A model generated the notes under the pieces. The model was not told where the DNA came from. It was given only the letters and a program-made list of their open reading frames with translations, and did no database searches. The position numbers and the translations under genes are program-made. DNA of 64,000 nt from an uncultured Bryobacteraceae bacterium (GTDB lineage Bacteria; Acidobacteriota; Terriglobia; Bryobacterales; Bryobacteraceae), in NCBI GenBank assembly GCA_937924525.1, contig CALDSU010000008.1, forward strand, positions 372,001 through 436,000, in the 5' to 3' direction. Positions 1 through 12,016 of this stretch are shown piece after piece. How positions within the stretch are numbered: the stretch's first letter is position 1; every line of letters begins with the position of its first letter.

Positions 1-46
1 GGCTTTCCCCGTCATCTCGGCGGGCGGCGGCGGAGGAGACATCCCC

Positions 47-1072
47 TTATTGTGGACCAGCGGGACGGGCTGCCGGCGCACTCCTGGCATGGGCGCACAC
101 TTCGCGAATCGCCTCCACCACCAACTCCGGCTCGTCCAGGGGAATCCAGTGCCCGCTCTGGTGGGCAAGGACGAACCGGCCGCGGCGGGAGAGCGTGGCC
201 GCGCGCTCGTGGAGCGGCCCGCGCGCCGGGTCCGCGTCGGGTGCGCCCAGCACCACCAGGGGTAGATCGCCGAAGTCCCCGGCCTCGGCCGCTTGCCGCG
301 CGCTCTCCGGCAGGCGCTCCATCTGGCCGGCCAGCGCGTCGAAGAACTTCGGCTGCGACCACATCCACTTCAGGACCGGATAGAACTCGCGGGGGAGTTT
401 CGCAACCGGGGCCAGAATCCGGTCGCCTCGCGCGGTGTCGATCGCGCCGCCGGTCACCCAGCGCACGCCGGTTCGCGCCCAGTCGGCCGCCCGCGTGCCC
501 GCCAGCGCCGCCACCATTCGCGCCAGACCCGCTCGCGCCAGCCAGGCGCCGCGCCGCGTGAGTTGAATGCCTTTCTCCAGGCGGAGGCGGTTATGGGGAC
601 TCATGGCCAGCCATTCCTCCGGGTGCGCGGCGTCGACCAGCACCAGGCCGGCCACCTCCTCCGGATAGCGGGCGTAGAAGGCGCGCACGTTCAGGGCGCC
701 GAACGAATGGCCGGCGAGCACGTAGGGCGGCGGAAACCCGGCGGCGCGCAGCAAGCCGCGCAACTCCTCCACGATGTTCCCCGAGGTGCGGGGCCGTGGG
801 GACGCGGCGCTCCACCCCAGGCCGGCGCGGTCGAACGAGCAGACCGTGGTGAACTCGGCCACCTTCGGCTGCACGTGGGCCCATGTCAGGCAGGACCCGC
901 CCAGCGCCGAATCCAGCACCACGGTGGGCGTCCCGCTTCCCCGCGGATACACGTGCAGCGCCACTCCCTCCACGGGAATGATCCGGCCCGGCGGCGGAAA
1001 ACCCTTGGCGATGGCGGCGCCCTCCCTTCGGCTCGGACGCGGGCGACCGGACGCGCGTTTCCGGGACGCCAC
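47..1072 (-). CDS. alpha/beta hydrolase
   Basis: GxSxG nucleophile elbow (LAGHSFGALNVRAF), LVLVDAAHPE and C-terminal HQSGHWIPLDEPELV; start uncertain (ORF open to 1174, GTG at 1072 plausible). Confidence 0.85.
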   Translation of the reverse strand: MASRKRASGRPRPSRREGAAIAKGFPPPGRIIPVEGVALHVYPRGSGTPTVVLDSALGGSCLTWAHVQPKVAEFTTVCSFDRAGLGWSAASPRPRTSGNIVEELRGLLRAAGFPPPYVLAGHSFGALNVRAFYARYPEEVAGLVLVDAAHPEEWLAMSPHNRLRLEKGIQLTRRGAWLARAGLARMVAALAGTRAADWARTGVRWVTGGAIDTARGDRILAPVAKLPREFYPVLKWMWSQPKFFDALAGQMERLPESARQAAEAGDFGDLPLVVLGAPDADPARGPLHERAATLSRRGRFVLAHQSGHWIPLDEPELVVEAIREVCAHARSAPAARPAGPQ

Positions 1073-1077
1073 GACTG

Positions 1078-1099
1078 AACATGTTTGATAACAAATGTT
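1078..1099. promoter_or_regulatory. AT-rich imperfect dyad in the divergent hydrolase/PHP region
   Basis: aacatgtttgataacaaatgtt: AACATgtTTG / CAAATGTT inverted arms. Confidence 0.3.
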
Positions 1100-1148
1100 T
1101 CGCCGGGCGGTCAACGTCCTGTAACCGCGTCCCGGATACAACGAATTC

Positions 1149-2027
1149 ATGCGCTGCGACATGCACGTACACACGGTGCATTCCGGGATGTGTACGATTC
1201 CCGTACTGCGCCGGTGGTGCCGGGAAAGCTACAACGACCCCTTGGCGCTCCGCGAGCGGCTGGAGGCCCGCGGCATGGATCTGATCACGGTCACCGACCA
1301 CGATTCGATCGACGCCGCCGAGCGCCTGCGGGGGCTGCCCAACTTCTTCCTCAGCGAGGAGGTGACGTGCCGCACGCCCGATGGCAACGAGTTTCACATG
1401 GGCGTGTACGACATCACCGAGCGCGACCACGCGCAACTCCAGCAGCGGCGGGACGACCTGCCGGCGCTGCTCGCGTACCTGGCGGAGCGGAACCTGCTCT
1501 TCAGCATCAACCATGCGTTCTCGGGCCTGACCGGCCGACGGTCCGACCGCGATTTCCAGTGGTTTCAGGAGCGGTTTCCGCTGGTCGAAACCCGCAACGG
1601 GCAGATGCTGAAGTCCTCGAACCGGGCGGCGCGCCGGATGGCGCGCGCCAACGCACAGTTCCCCATCGGGGGCAGCGACGCGCACACCTTGCACGCGGCG
1701 GGCCGGACCTACACCGAAGTGCCGGGCGCGCGCAGCAAAGCGGAGTTCCTCGCCGGACTGCGCGCTGGGCGGGGCCGCGTCCGGGGCGAATCCGGCACGT
1801 ATTGGAAGCTTACCCGGGCGGTGCTCGCCATCGGCGGGGGCATGCTCCGCGAGCGTCCCTGGACCGCCCTGCTGCTGCCGCTCAGCCTGGTGGCCCCGCT
1901 GATCACCCTCGGCAATTACGCGAATGAGCGCATGTTCGCCGCGTTCTGGGAGCGCCGCCTGGCGTTTCACGGCGCCGCAGCCGGCCGCGGACAACTCCGC
2001 GCCCCCGCCTCCGCCACGGCTTCGTGA
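1149..2027 (+). CDS. PHP-domain metal-dependent phosphoesterase with hydrophobic C-terminal segment
   Basis: MRCDMHVHTVHSGM, ITVTDHDSID and GGSDAHTLHAAGRTYTEVPG are PHP metal-ligand motifs. Confidence 0.85.
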   Translation: MRCDMHVHTVHSGMCTIPVLRRWCRESYNDPLALRERLEARGMDLITVTDHDSIDAAERLRGLPNFFLSEEVTCRTPDGNEFHMGVYDITERDHAQLQQRRDDLPALLAYLAERNLLFSINHAFSGLTGRRSDRDFQWFQERFPLVETRNGQMLKSSNRAARRMARANAQFPIGGSDAHTLHAAGRTYTEVPGARSKAEFLAGLRAGRGRVRGESGTYWKLTRAVLAIGGGMLRERPWTALLLPLSLVAPLITLGNYANERMFAAFWERRLAFHGAAAGRGQLRAPASATAS

Positions 2028-2101
2028 CCATGCTGTAGTGCTTCTGCAACGTGCCTTAGCCGGGGAACGGGTTTGAACGAACCAAGCCAGGTTGGCGATG
2101 T

Positions 2102-2731
2102 TCACCCCAGGTCCAACTTCTGCTGGGCGGGCGGGGACGGCGGTTTCTCGGTGAGTTCGCGCCGCTGGTGGCGAAGCATGGCGGCCAGCAGTTGCCAGGT
2201 AGGCCCGGGCGTGTCCCGCCAGGGGGCGGCGATCCGCATCAGGCAGTAAAGCTCGCGGTCCGCGTCGTAGGAGAAGAAGCCCGCGTGGCCCGCAATCATC
2301 GTCCGCCACTCAGCCGGCGTCGCCTGCCCGGCTTCGATCCAGCCGCACTCGCTGGGGATCTCACCCAGGCCCGCGACTCCGGGCGACGTCACGAAGTAGA
2401 ATTCGTTGGAATAGCGCATGCCGATGCGCCGCTTGAGCGGCCGTCTGAGTTCCGCCAGGAAGTTGGCGCGCGCGGTCTTTACCTCGTAGCAGATCCGCTT
2501 CATCCCGAGGTGTGGATAACAATTCAGCGCAAACGCATCCAGCCGCTGCGCCGCCTGGGCGCCCCGCCCCGTTCCGACCCGCAACTCACGGAGGAAGATC
2601 CACTCGGTCTGGTTGGCGTGCAGAGCCCGCTCGACGACGTCGATCAACCCGGAGGCGTCCGGGCGAAACGGCTCCCGCGCCGGCCCGCCGCCTGCCTCCG
2701 GAGGCAACGCGACCGCCGCTCCTCCGGCCAT
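2102..2731 (-). CDS. MmcB-like / PD-(D/E)XK-type putative nuclease
   Basis: RLDAFALNCYPHLGMKRICYEVKTARANFLAELR (D...ExK spacing) and GMRYSNEFYFVTSPG. Confidence 0.55.
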   Translation of the reverse strand: MAGGAAVALPPEAGGGPAREPFRPDASGLIDVVERALHANQTEWIFLRELRVGTGRGAQAAQRLDAFALNCYPHLGMKRICYEVKTARANFLAELRRPLKRRIGMRYSNEFYFVTSPGVAGLGEIPSECGWIEAGQATPAEWRTMIAGHAGFFSYDADRELYCLMRIAAPWRDTPGPTWQLLAAMLRHQRRELTEKPPSPPAQQKLDLG

Positions 2732-2857
2732 GCCGGGATTATCCCACAGCGCCCGCCACTGACGAGTTCCTCAGCGGGACAGGGCCGTCCCTACCCGCCA
2801 TCCCTCGGCAGAACGCGCGGAGACGGGGAACGCCATACCCACAAAATTCCCGCTCGC

Positions 2858-2901
2858 CTTGCCTGCCGCAACGCGCCGCCCGCGCGGCAGGCCGCGGCAA
2901 G
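2858..2901 (-). terminator. GC-rich inverted repeat downstream of the response regulator
   Basis: CTTGCCTGCCGC ... GCGGCAGG(CCGCGG)CAAG, imperfect stem; no clear U tract. Confidence 0.3.
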
Positions 2902-2920
2902 CTGGTGAGGCCGTGGGACG

Positions 2921-3586
2921 CTACCCGGCAAGCGGGATTTTGATGATCTTCTTCTGAATGGCGTACTGGACCAGTTGCGCCTTGTTGTGGATGTCCAGTT
3001 TGCGCATCAGGTTGAATTTGTGGGCTTCCACGGTCTTCACGCTCAGCTTCAGCCCGCAGGCGATTTCTTTGACGGAGTTGCCTTCCGCCAGCAGTTTCAG
3101 GACTTCCTTTTCCCGCGTGGTCAAGGTGGCGAAGCGGGGCAACCGGTGGGCCGACTTGATGCGCGACCGGAAGTCGTCCACCAACTGCGACAGCATGCGC
3201 GGGCTCAGATAGCTGCCGCCCCGCTGGACGTCGCGAATGGCCGCGACCAGTTGCGCCGCAGGGCTGTCCTTCAGTACATAACCGCTGGCGCCCACTTCCA
3301 TGCACTCGACCAGGTAATCCTCATCATCGTACATGGTGAGGAACAGCACCTTGGTTTCCGGCCGGTTCTTCTTGATCTGGCGGGTGGCCTCAAAGCTGCT
3401 CAGGCCGGGCATACCGATGTCCATCAGGATTACGTCCGGCCGGACCTCGGCGGCTTTCGTCACGGCGTCGGTGCCGTTCCCCGCCTCTCCCACGACCTCC
3501 ATATCCGCTTCGGCGGAAATCAGCGTCTTGATTCCCTGCCGGAACAGAGTATGGTCATCCGTCAGCAGAACTCGAGTCTTGGCCAT
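2921..3586 (-). CDS. NarL/LuxR-family response regulator
   Basis: REC domain (LLTDDHTLFRQGIKTL...PDVILMDIGMPG) plus LuxR HTH (LTTREKEVLKLLAEGNSVKEIACGLKLSVKTVEAHKFNLMRKL). Confidence 0.95.
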   Translation of the reverse strand: MAKTRVLLTDDHTLFRQGIKTLISAEADMEVVGEAGNGTDAVTKAAEVRPDVILMDIGMPGLSSFEATRQIKKNRPETKVLFLTMYDDEDYLVECMEVGASGYVLKDSPAAQLVAAIRDVQRGGSYLSPRMLSQLVDDFRSRIKSAHRLPRFATLTTREKEVLKLLAEGNSVKEIACGLKLSVKTVEAHKFNLMRKLDIHNKAQLVQYAIQKKIIKIPLAG

Positions 3587-3666
3587 ATTCCTAATTCTCT
3601 CCTCTGAATCGATGGCCCGGCATCTCGTGTACGTTTTCTCCCTTAACCCACGGAGGAGTCTTGGAC

Positions 3667-5298
3667 TTACGTCCTCGTCCGCGCGGAGGCATCCTTGGCT
3701 CGGGTTTCTCTCCGCCCCGTAAGGGGCAGCGACACCTTAACCGCGGTTCCCCGGGCTTTGCTGCTTTGGATCTCCAGGGTTCCGCCCAACAGCGTGACGC
3801 GCTCTCGCATGCCAGATAAGCCAAACGAATTCCGTTTTTTCAGCGCCGAGTCGACTTCAAAACCAACTCCATCGTCCTCTACGCGAAGTTCTAGGTATCT
3901 ATCGGTAGATCTCAGGTAAATGTTTACGGTTGATGCGGCAGAATGTTTAGCGATGTTGTTGTAGCACTCCTGCACCAGCCGGTAGGTAATGATCTCGGCC
4001 TCTCGCGGCAGGCGGCCTAACTTCAGTGGCATGTGTAGCCTAACGCGCACCGGGTGCATCCTCCGGAACCGGGCGGTCAATTGCCTTAGGGCCGGCACCA
4101 ATCCCAATTGTTCGAGTACGGACGGACTGAGTGCGGCAATGATGCGCCGGATCTCGACGATGGTCCGCTCGGTGACGTCCCGGATCTCCGCCAGCCTGCC
4201 CCGAGCTTCGTCCGGGAGGGTCCGCTCCAGCATCTCCAGTTGGAGCCGGATGAAGAGCAGGGACTGGCCGGCCTCATCGTGCAATTCCCGGCTGATGCGC
4301 CGCCGCTCCTCTTCTTCCACCTGCCACATGTGCTCGCTGAGCTGCCGGATCTGCTCCTCGCGGGCGCCTAAGTCCTGGACCAGGCGGGCCTTTTCCGCCG
4401 CCTGGAGACACTGCTGGACGGCTCCGTTCAGCAGGTGAAGTTCGCGGGGCAGCCAGCTTCGCTCGGTGGAAAAACCCAATTGGATGACTCCGGCCAGCGA
4501 CCCGCGGGCGAACAGCGGCACGGACCAGAAGGAACGGTGCAGCCGGGCCATCGCCTTGTCCAGGATGAGGCTCTCGGCGCGTTCTCCCTGGCGGATGTAT
4601 CGCGTCCGGCTGAGTTGTTCCAGTTGGCGCCGCGGGACATGCGGCGGCTGCCAGTCGCCGCCGCATTCCCCGGTGGCCGCTTTCGCCCAGCAGGTTCCGC
4701 CGCCGTCCCGGAACAGCAGGAGGCGGCCCGCCTGCGCCTGACACACGGAGGTCAGATTGTTCAGAAACTGGAGCAGCAGCTCATCCAGATTCTTGGCCTC
4801 CAGTTCGGCCTGGAAGAGCTGATAGTAGGCGTCCGCTTCGGCCCGCTGCACCAGGTGAAAAGCGTTGTTGAGGCCCAAGGCGACGCAGAACGAATAGCGT
4901 TCCCGCGCGGCGGCGAACCTCGGATCGGCGGGTGGGGCCTTGCGAAGCGCAGGTTCCAAGACCGCATCGTAAATCTTTAAGGCTTCCAGGGCCTGGCGCG
5001 GCGACAAATTCAACTTCGCCAACCGGCGGCCGCTGTAGTTGATCTGTTCCAGCAGCGCCTCCGGAGGAGCGTTTTCCCGGATCATGCGGGCCGCGGCGCC
5101 CACCGTGATCGCCGACAGCGCCTTGATCTGCTTGGCGTCGTAACTTCCGGCGCGTCTCAGCCGCAGCCGGTACTGCTGCTCCAGGCGAGGGAAATGCGGC
5201 TCCAGGACCTCGCCCAGCCACGCCAGTCCTCCCACCAGTTCGGCGTTGAAGAAGCCCTCCGCGCCCGCCACCAATGCCGATGAATCCGGAACGTACAC
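3667..5298 (-). CDS. GAF-containing HisKA_3 (NarX-type) sensor histidine kinase
   Basis: EEERRRISRELHDEAGQSLLFIRLQLEML H-box, RVEDDGVGFEVDS and FGLSGMRERVTLLGG; ORF open to 5457, GTG at 5298 avoids overlap with divergent gene. Confidence 0.9.
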   Translation of the reverse strand: MYVPDSSALVAGAEGFFNAELVGGLAWLGEVLEPHFPRLEQQYRLRLRRAGSYDAKQIKALSAITVGAAARMIRENAPPEALLEQINYSGRRLAKLNLSPRQALEALKIYDAVLEPALRKAPPADPRFAAARERYSFCVALGLNNAFHLVQRAEADAYYQLFQAELEAKNLDELLLQFLNNLTSVCQAQAGRLLLFRDGGGTCWAKAATGECGGDWQPPHVPRRQLEQLSRTRYIRQGERAESLILDKAMARLHRSFWSVPLFARGSLAGVIQLGFSTERSWLPRELHLLNGAVQQCLQAAEKARLVQDLGAREEQIRQLSEHMWQVEEEERRRISRELHDEAGQSLLFIRLQLEMLERTLPDEARGRLAEIRDVTERTIVEIRRIIAALSPSVLEQLGLVPALRQLTARFRRMHPVRVRLHMPLKLGRLPREAEIITYRLVQECYNNIAKHSAASTVNIYLRSTDRYLELRVEDDGVGFEVDSALKKRNSFGLSGMRERVTLLGGTLEIQSSKARGTAVKVSLPLTGRRETRAKDASARTRT

Positions 5299-5373
5299 GC
5301 CGCTCTCTAAAGATAGAAACACCTTGTGCGCGCACGCAATATAAACCGGACGGGTCTGTGGTGGAATGGGGCC

Positions 5374-6237
5374 ATGGCGGGCATCCGAAGCTGGTGTTGC
5401 GGACTGCTGGCCGCCTGCTGCGCGGCAGGGGCCTCCTATCCCGACGAGATTGCGCAATGGCGCCGCGACCGCGAGGAGCGGTTGCTAGCGGACGGGGGCT
5501 GGTTGACGGTCGAGGGGCTGTTCTGGCTGCGGCCGGGCGACAACCTGGCGGGAGCGGATCCGGGGCTGCGGATTGCCCTCCCGGCCAGCGCGCCGCCGCG
5601 TCTGGGCGTGTTTACCCTGACGGGCGGGCAGGTGCGATTCGCCGCCGAAGCCGGCGTCCGGGTGCTCAGCCAGGGGAAACCCGTCGACCGGCTGGAACTA
5701 CGCCCGGACACCTCCGGCGATCCGACCAAGCTTTCCGCCGGCCCTCTCGAGATGTTTGTGATTCAGCGCGGGGACCGGCTCGGCGTGCGCCTAATCAACC
5801 GCGACAGCGAGCGGCGGCGCAGTTTCCGGGGCTTGCGGTGGTTTCCAGTCAACCCGGAAGCCAGGGTGGTGGCCACTTTCGTCCCGTACCCGGCGGGTCG
5901 CACGATTTCAGTGCCCAACGTCCTGGGCACGGTGGAAACGCTGCCCTGTCCGGGCTATGTGGAGTTCACCTGGGAGGGGGCCAGGGTTCGCCTGGAACCG
6001 ATTCAAGAAGGACCGCAGTTATTCTTTATTTTTCAGGACGCCACCAGCAAGACGGAGACCTATCCGGCGGGGCGTTTCCTGGATGCGGACGCGCCGCGGG
6101 AGGGGCGCGTGGTGCTAGACTTCAACAAAGCGTACAATCCTCCGTGCGCGTTCACTCCCTACGCCACCTGCCCGCTGCCGCCTCGCCAGAACCGGCTCCC
6201 CATAACGATCCGCGCCGGCGAACTGCGCTACCCGTGA
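5374..6237 (+). CDS. DUF1684 domain-containing protein
   Basis: EIAQWRRDREERLLADGGWLTVEGLFWLRPGDN and LDFNKAYNPPCAFTPYATCPLPPRQNRLPITIRAGE are typical of DUF1684. Confidence 0.85.
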   Translation: MAGIRSWCCGLLAACCAAGASYPDEIAQWRRDREERLLADGGWLTVEGLFWLRPGDNLAGADPGLRIALPASAPPRLGVFTLTGGQVRFAAEAGVRVLSQGKPVDRLELRPDTSGDPTKLSAGPLEMFVIQRGDRLGVRLINRDSERRRSFRGLRWFPVNPEARVVATFVPYPAGRTISVPNVLGTVETLPCPGYVEFTWEGARVRLEPIQEGPQLFFIFQDATSKTETYPAGRFLDADAPREGRVVLDFNKAYNPPCAFTPYATCPLPPRQNRLPITIRAGELRYP

Positions 6238-6282
6238 ACGATGGTTTGGTAACCTGAGAAATCCATCGGAAAGGAGCAGCGC

Positions 6283-7128
6283 ATGAAACGGGTCAGATTC
6301 TGGAGCGCGTGGGCGGGGATGGCCGTAGCGCTGGGCGTGGCGATCTGGGCCGCCGATTCGAAGCCCAAGCCGAACCGCTCCGCGCCCTTAGGCTATAAGG
6401 ATACCCCCCAACTGCCCGGCCAGCCGTGGCTGGTGCACGATCTCGACCGGCCGCGCCCGCGGGTAGTGACCCCGGGCGCCGACTGCTCGCAGCCGCCGTC
6501 GGACGCCATCGTGCTGTTCGACGGAAAGAACCTGTCGCAGTGGGTCAGCCGCCGCAAGGGAGGACAACTCTCCGAGGGCGCCTGGAAGGTTGAGCGCGGG
6601 TACATGGAGATCGTCCCCGGTTCCGGCGACCTGATGACGAAAGAGAAGTTCGGCGACATCCAGTTGCATATCGAATGGGCCAGTCCGAAGGAAATCGACG
6701 GCGCCAGCCAGTGGCGCGGCAACAGCGGCGTCCTGTTGATGAACAGCTACGAAATCCAGGTGCTCGATTCCTACCACAATCCCACGTACGCCGATGGGCA
6801 GGCGGGTTCCATCTACGGCCAGTGGCCGCCGCTGGTGAATGCCTCGCGCCCGCCCGGCGCATGGCAAAGCTACGACATTGTTTTTGAGGCCCCGAAGTTC
6901 GAGGGCCAGCGGCTGGTCAAGCCGGCGTATGTGACGGTCTTTCACAACGGGGTGCTGGTGCATCACCGGCAGCGGATCGTGGGACGCATGGCGCATCGCG
7001 TGGTGGGAACCTACCAGCCCCACGGAGACGAGGAACCGCTGGGTTTGCAAGATCACGACGTGCCGGTGCGCTTTCGCAATATCTGGGTGCGCCGGCTGCG
7101 GGGGTACGATCAGCCCGAAGGTTCCTAG
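6283..7128 (+). CDS. DUF1080 (3-keto-disaccharide hydrolase-like) protein
   Basis: IVLFDGKNLSQWVSR, GDIQLHIEWASPKE, GNSGVLLMNSYEIQVLDSYHNPTYADGQAGSIYGQWPP. Confidence 0.9.
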   Translation: MKRVRFWSAWAGMAVALGVAIWAADSKPKPNRSAPLGYKDTPQLPGQPWLVHDLDRPRPRVVTPGADCSQPPSDAIVLFDGKNLSQWVSRRKGGQLSEGAWKVERGYMEIVPGSGDLMTKEKFGDIQLHIEWASPKEIDGASQWRGNSGVLLMNSYEIQVLDSYHNPTYADGQAGSIYGQWPPLVNASRPPGAWQSYDIVFEAPKFEGQRLVKPAYVTVFHNGVLVHHRQRIVGRMAHRVVGTYQPHGDEEPLGLQDHDVPVRFRNIWVRRLRGYDQPEGS

Positions 7129-7158
7129 AGAGCCGCGCGCGGCAGGCGGGTCGGCCTT

Positions 7159-7184
7159 GCCGGCTTGGAAAAACGGCTGCTGGA

Positions 7185-7194
<10 letters not shown>
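7159..7194. terminator. hairpin between convergent genes
   Basis: Perfect 9-bp arms GCCGGCTTG (7159-7167) / CAAGCCGGC (7186-7194), at the 3' end of the kinase gene. Confidence 0.45.
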
Positions 7195-10166
<2,972 letters not shown>

Positions 10167-10324
10167 CGTACCCGTATGCTCGCTCCCCTGGGCCGTTCCA
10201 GAGCGACGTGCCAATTATACGATTGAAACGAACCCAAGTCCCACTGATTTCCACCATTAGCTCCGCGAGATAGTTCCTGCCCGTTGGTTCTAAGCAATTC
10301 TGCGGGAATGCTGGCCAAAAGGTC

Positions 10325-11101
10325 CTACAACCCGCAGGACCACGCCCGTTGGTAGTCCTGTTTCGGCAGGCGCTCGCGGCAGAATCTGTCCAGATCGGGC
10401 GGAAATGGGGCGCGGAACCGCGGCCGGTCCTGGAAATCCACCTCCAGACGATGAAGCGCTTGACGCGGCAAATCCAACCGGGCGGCCAGGCTGGCGGTGT
10501 ACCCGTGACGCAGGAACGCCAGATAAATCTCCTCGCCGTCTCCATAAAGCTTGTCGCCAACCACGGGCCGGCCGATGCACGCGGCGTGGACCCGGATCTG
10601 GTGGAGCCTGCCCTGGCGAGGCAGCACGCGGGCGAGCGTGTATCCTCCACCCGCGACGAGCGGAATGAACGTGGTTTGGGCGGCGGCCCCGGCCGGCGGA
10701 TCCACGGTGCGCTGTTTGAAAGAAACCTGCGCGCTGGGATCGCGGGCCAGCGGCCGGTCGACGCGGACGCTCTGGAGGAGTTCTCCCCGCAAGATCGCCA
10801 GGTAGACGCTGCGAACCTGGCCCCGTGTCACGGCCCGCTGCAACCGCGAGGCGGTGTCCGCCCGTTTCGCAAAAACGACGACGCCGCTGCTCTCCCGGTC
10901 CAGCCGGGACAGCAGGTGCACCCGCGAGAGTTTCCAGGGTTCCCGTACGGCCCCCGCCAGGCTGGACCAAGGCCCGTGCTTAGACGGGTGGCAGACTACC
11001 AACCCGGGCTTGTCCAACGCCAGAATCTCCTCGTCTTCATACAGGATCCAACTTTCCAGTTCCGCGGGGGTGACCAGCCAGCCCCACTCGGTCGCCGGCA
11101 T
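10325..11101 (-). CDS. RluA-family pseudouridine synthase
   Basis: ILALDKPGLVVCHPSK, HLLSRLDRESSGVVVFAKR, QGRLHQIRVHAACIGRPVVGDKLYG. Confidence 0.93.
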   Translation of the reverse strand: MPATEWGWLVTPAELESWILYEDEEILALDKPGLVVCHPSKHGPWSSLAGAVREPWKLSRVHLLSRLDRESSGVVVFAKRADTASRLQRAVTRGQVRSVYLAILRGELLQSVRVDRPLARDPSAQVSFKQRTVDPPAGAAAQTTFIPLVAGGGYTLARVLPRQGRLHQIRVHAACIGRPVVGDKLYGDGEEIYLAFLRHGYTASLAARLDLPRQALHRLEVDFQDRPRFRAPFPPDLDRFCRERLPKQDYQRAWSCGL

Positions 11102-11110
11102 GTGGTGGCC

Positions 11111-11941
11111 CTACGCGAGCATGCGTTCGATCCGGCCGGCCAGCCAGTCGACGGCGATGCCGATCATGGCCTCTCCCTTGGCCGTCGTGGCCCACCGCGC
11201 TTCCCGGGCGAACTCTTCGTCCTGCTTGGCGGACTGGGGATCGCGGATTCCCAGCCGCCCTTTGACTTTTTCGTAGTCGACTCCCTCCCAGTGGATCCGT
11301 TCGGGGAAGGCGGCCATGGCGAACGAAGTTTCGAACTCCGCGGCGTGGCCGGGAGCTTTGCCGCTTTCCATGAATTTCTTCACGATCTCGGGTGAGTACG
11401 CATCCCAGTAGGAATGAAATTGCACGTCGATACGCAGTTTTTCCCGGAAATCGGCCAAACTCTCCCGCAGGGGGCGCACGTTTCCGCCGTGGCCGTTCAG
11501 AATCAGGATGCGCGTTACGCCGTGCGTGCGGAGACTTTCGCAAATGTCGAACACGACGGCGAGAAAGGTTTCCTTCCGCAAGGTCAGGGTGCCTTTGCGG
11601 TCCATCCAGTGCGGGGAGATGCCAATGGAGACGGGCGTCGCCACCAGGACCTGCGGGTACAGGCGCAGCGCGGCCAGTTCCGCCACCAGGGTGACGCTGG
11701 CCGTGTCGTGGATCATCGCCAGATGCTCGTTATGCTGCTCGGTGGAACCGGTGGGAACGATGACCAGCCGCAAGGCGCCGCTTTCGATCGCTTCGCGAAA
11801 CTCCTTGCGGGTGTTCTCCCACAGGCGCACTTTGCGGGCGAGGGCATAGCCTTGGCCGGCGCGCGCCAACTCGTGAGCTCCTGCGGGAGCGGCGGCCAGC
11901 GCGGCGGCCAGCCACCTCCGGCGGAGAATGGTTTCGCTCAT
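11111..11941 (-). CDS. creatininase family protein
   Basis: LVIVPTGSTEQHNEHLAMIHDT, PVSIGISPHWMDRKGTLTL, ILILNGHGGN, PGHAAEFETSFAMAAFP. Confidence 0.92.
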   Translation of the reverse strand: MSETILRRRWLAAALAAAPAGAHELARAGQGYALARKVRLWENTRKEFREAIESGALRLVIVPTGSTEQHNEHLAMIHDTASVTLVAELAALRLYPQVLVATPVSIGISPHWMDRKGTLTLRKETFLAVVFDICESLRTHGVTRILILNGHGGNVRPLRESLADFREKLRIDVQFHSYWDAYSPEIVKKFMESGKAPGHAAEFETSFAMAAFPERIHWEGVDYEKVKGRLGIRDPQSAKQDEEFAREARWATTAKGEAMIGIAVDWLAGRIERMLA

Positions 11942-12016
11942 GTTCAGCGATCGTATCACCCGGCGCGGCCGGAAGCACCGCTGCCGCCGGCGAGGGGAAT
12001 TTGCGACAATCGCGAC

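Noticed and set aside
3667-5457. Long form of the histidine kinase starting at 5457
   Set aside because: Would overlap the divergent DUF1684 coding start; the extra N-terminus looks non-coding.
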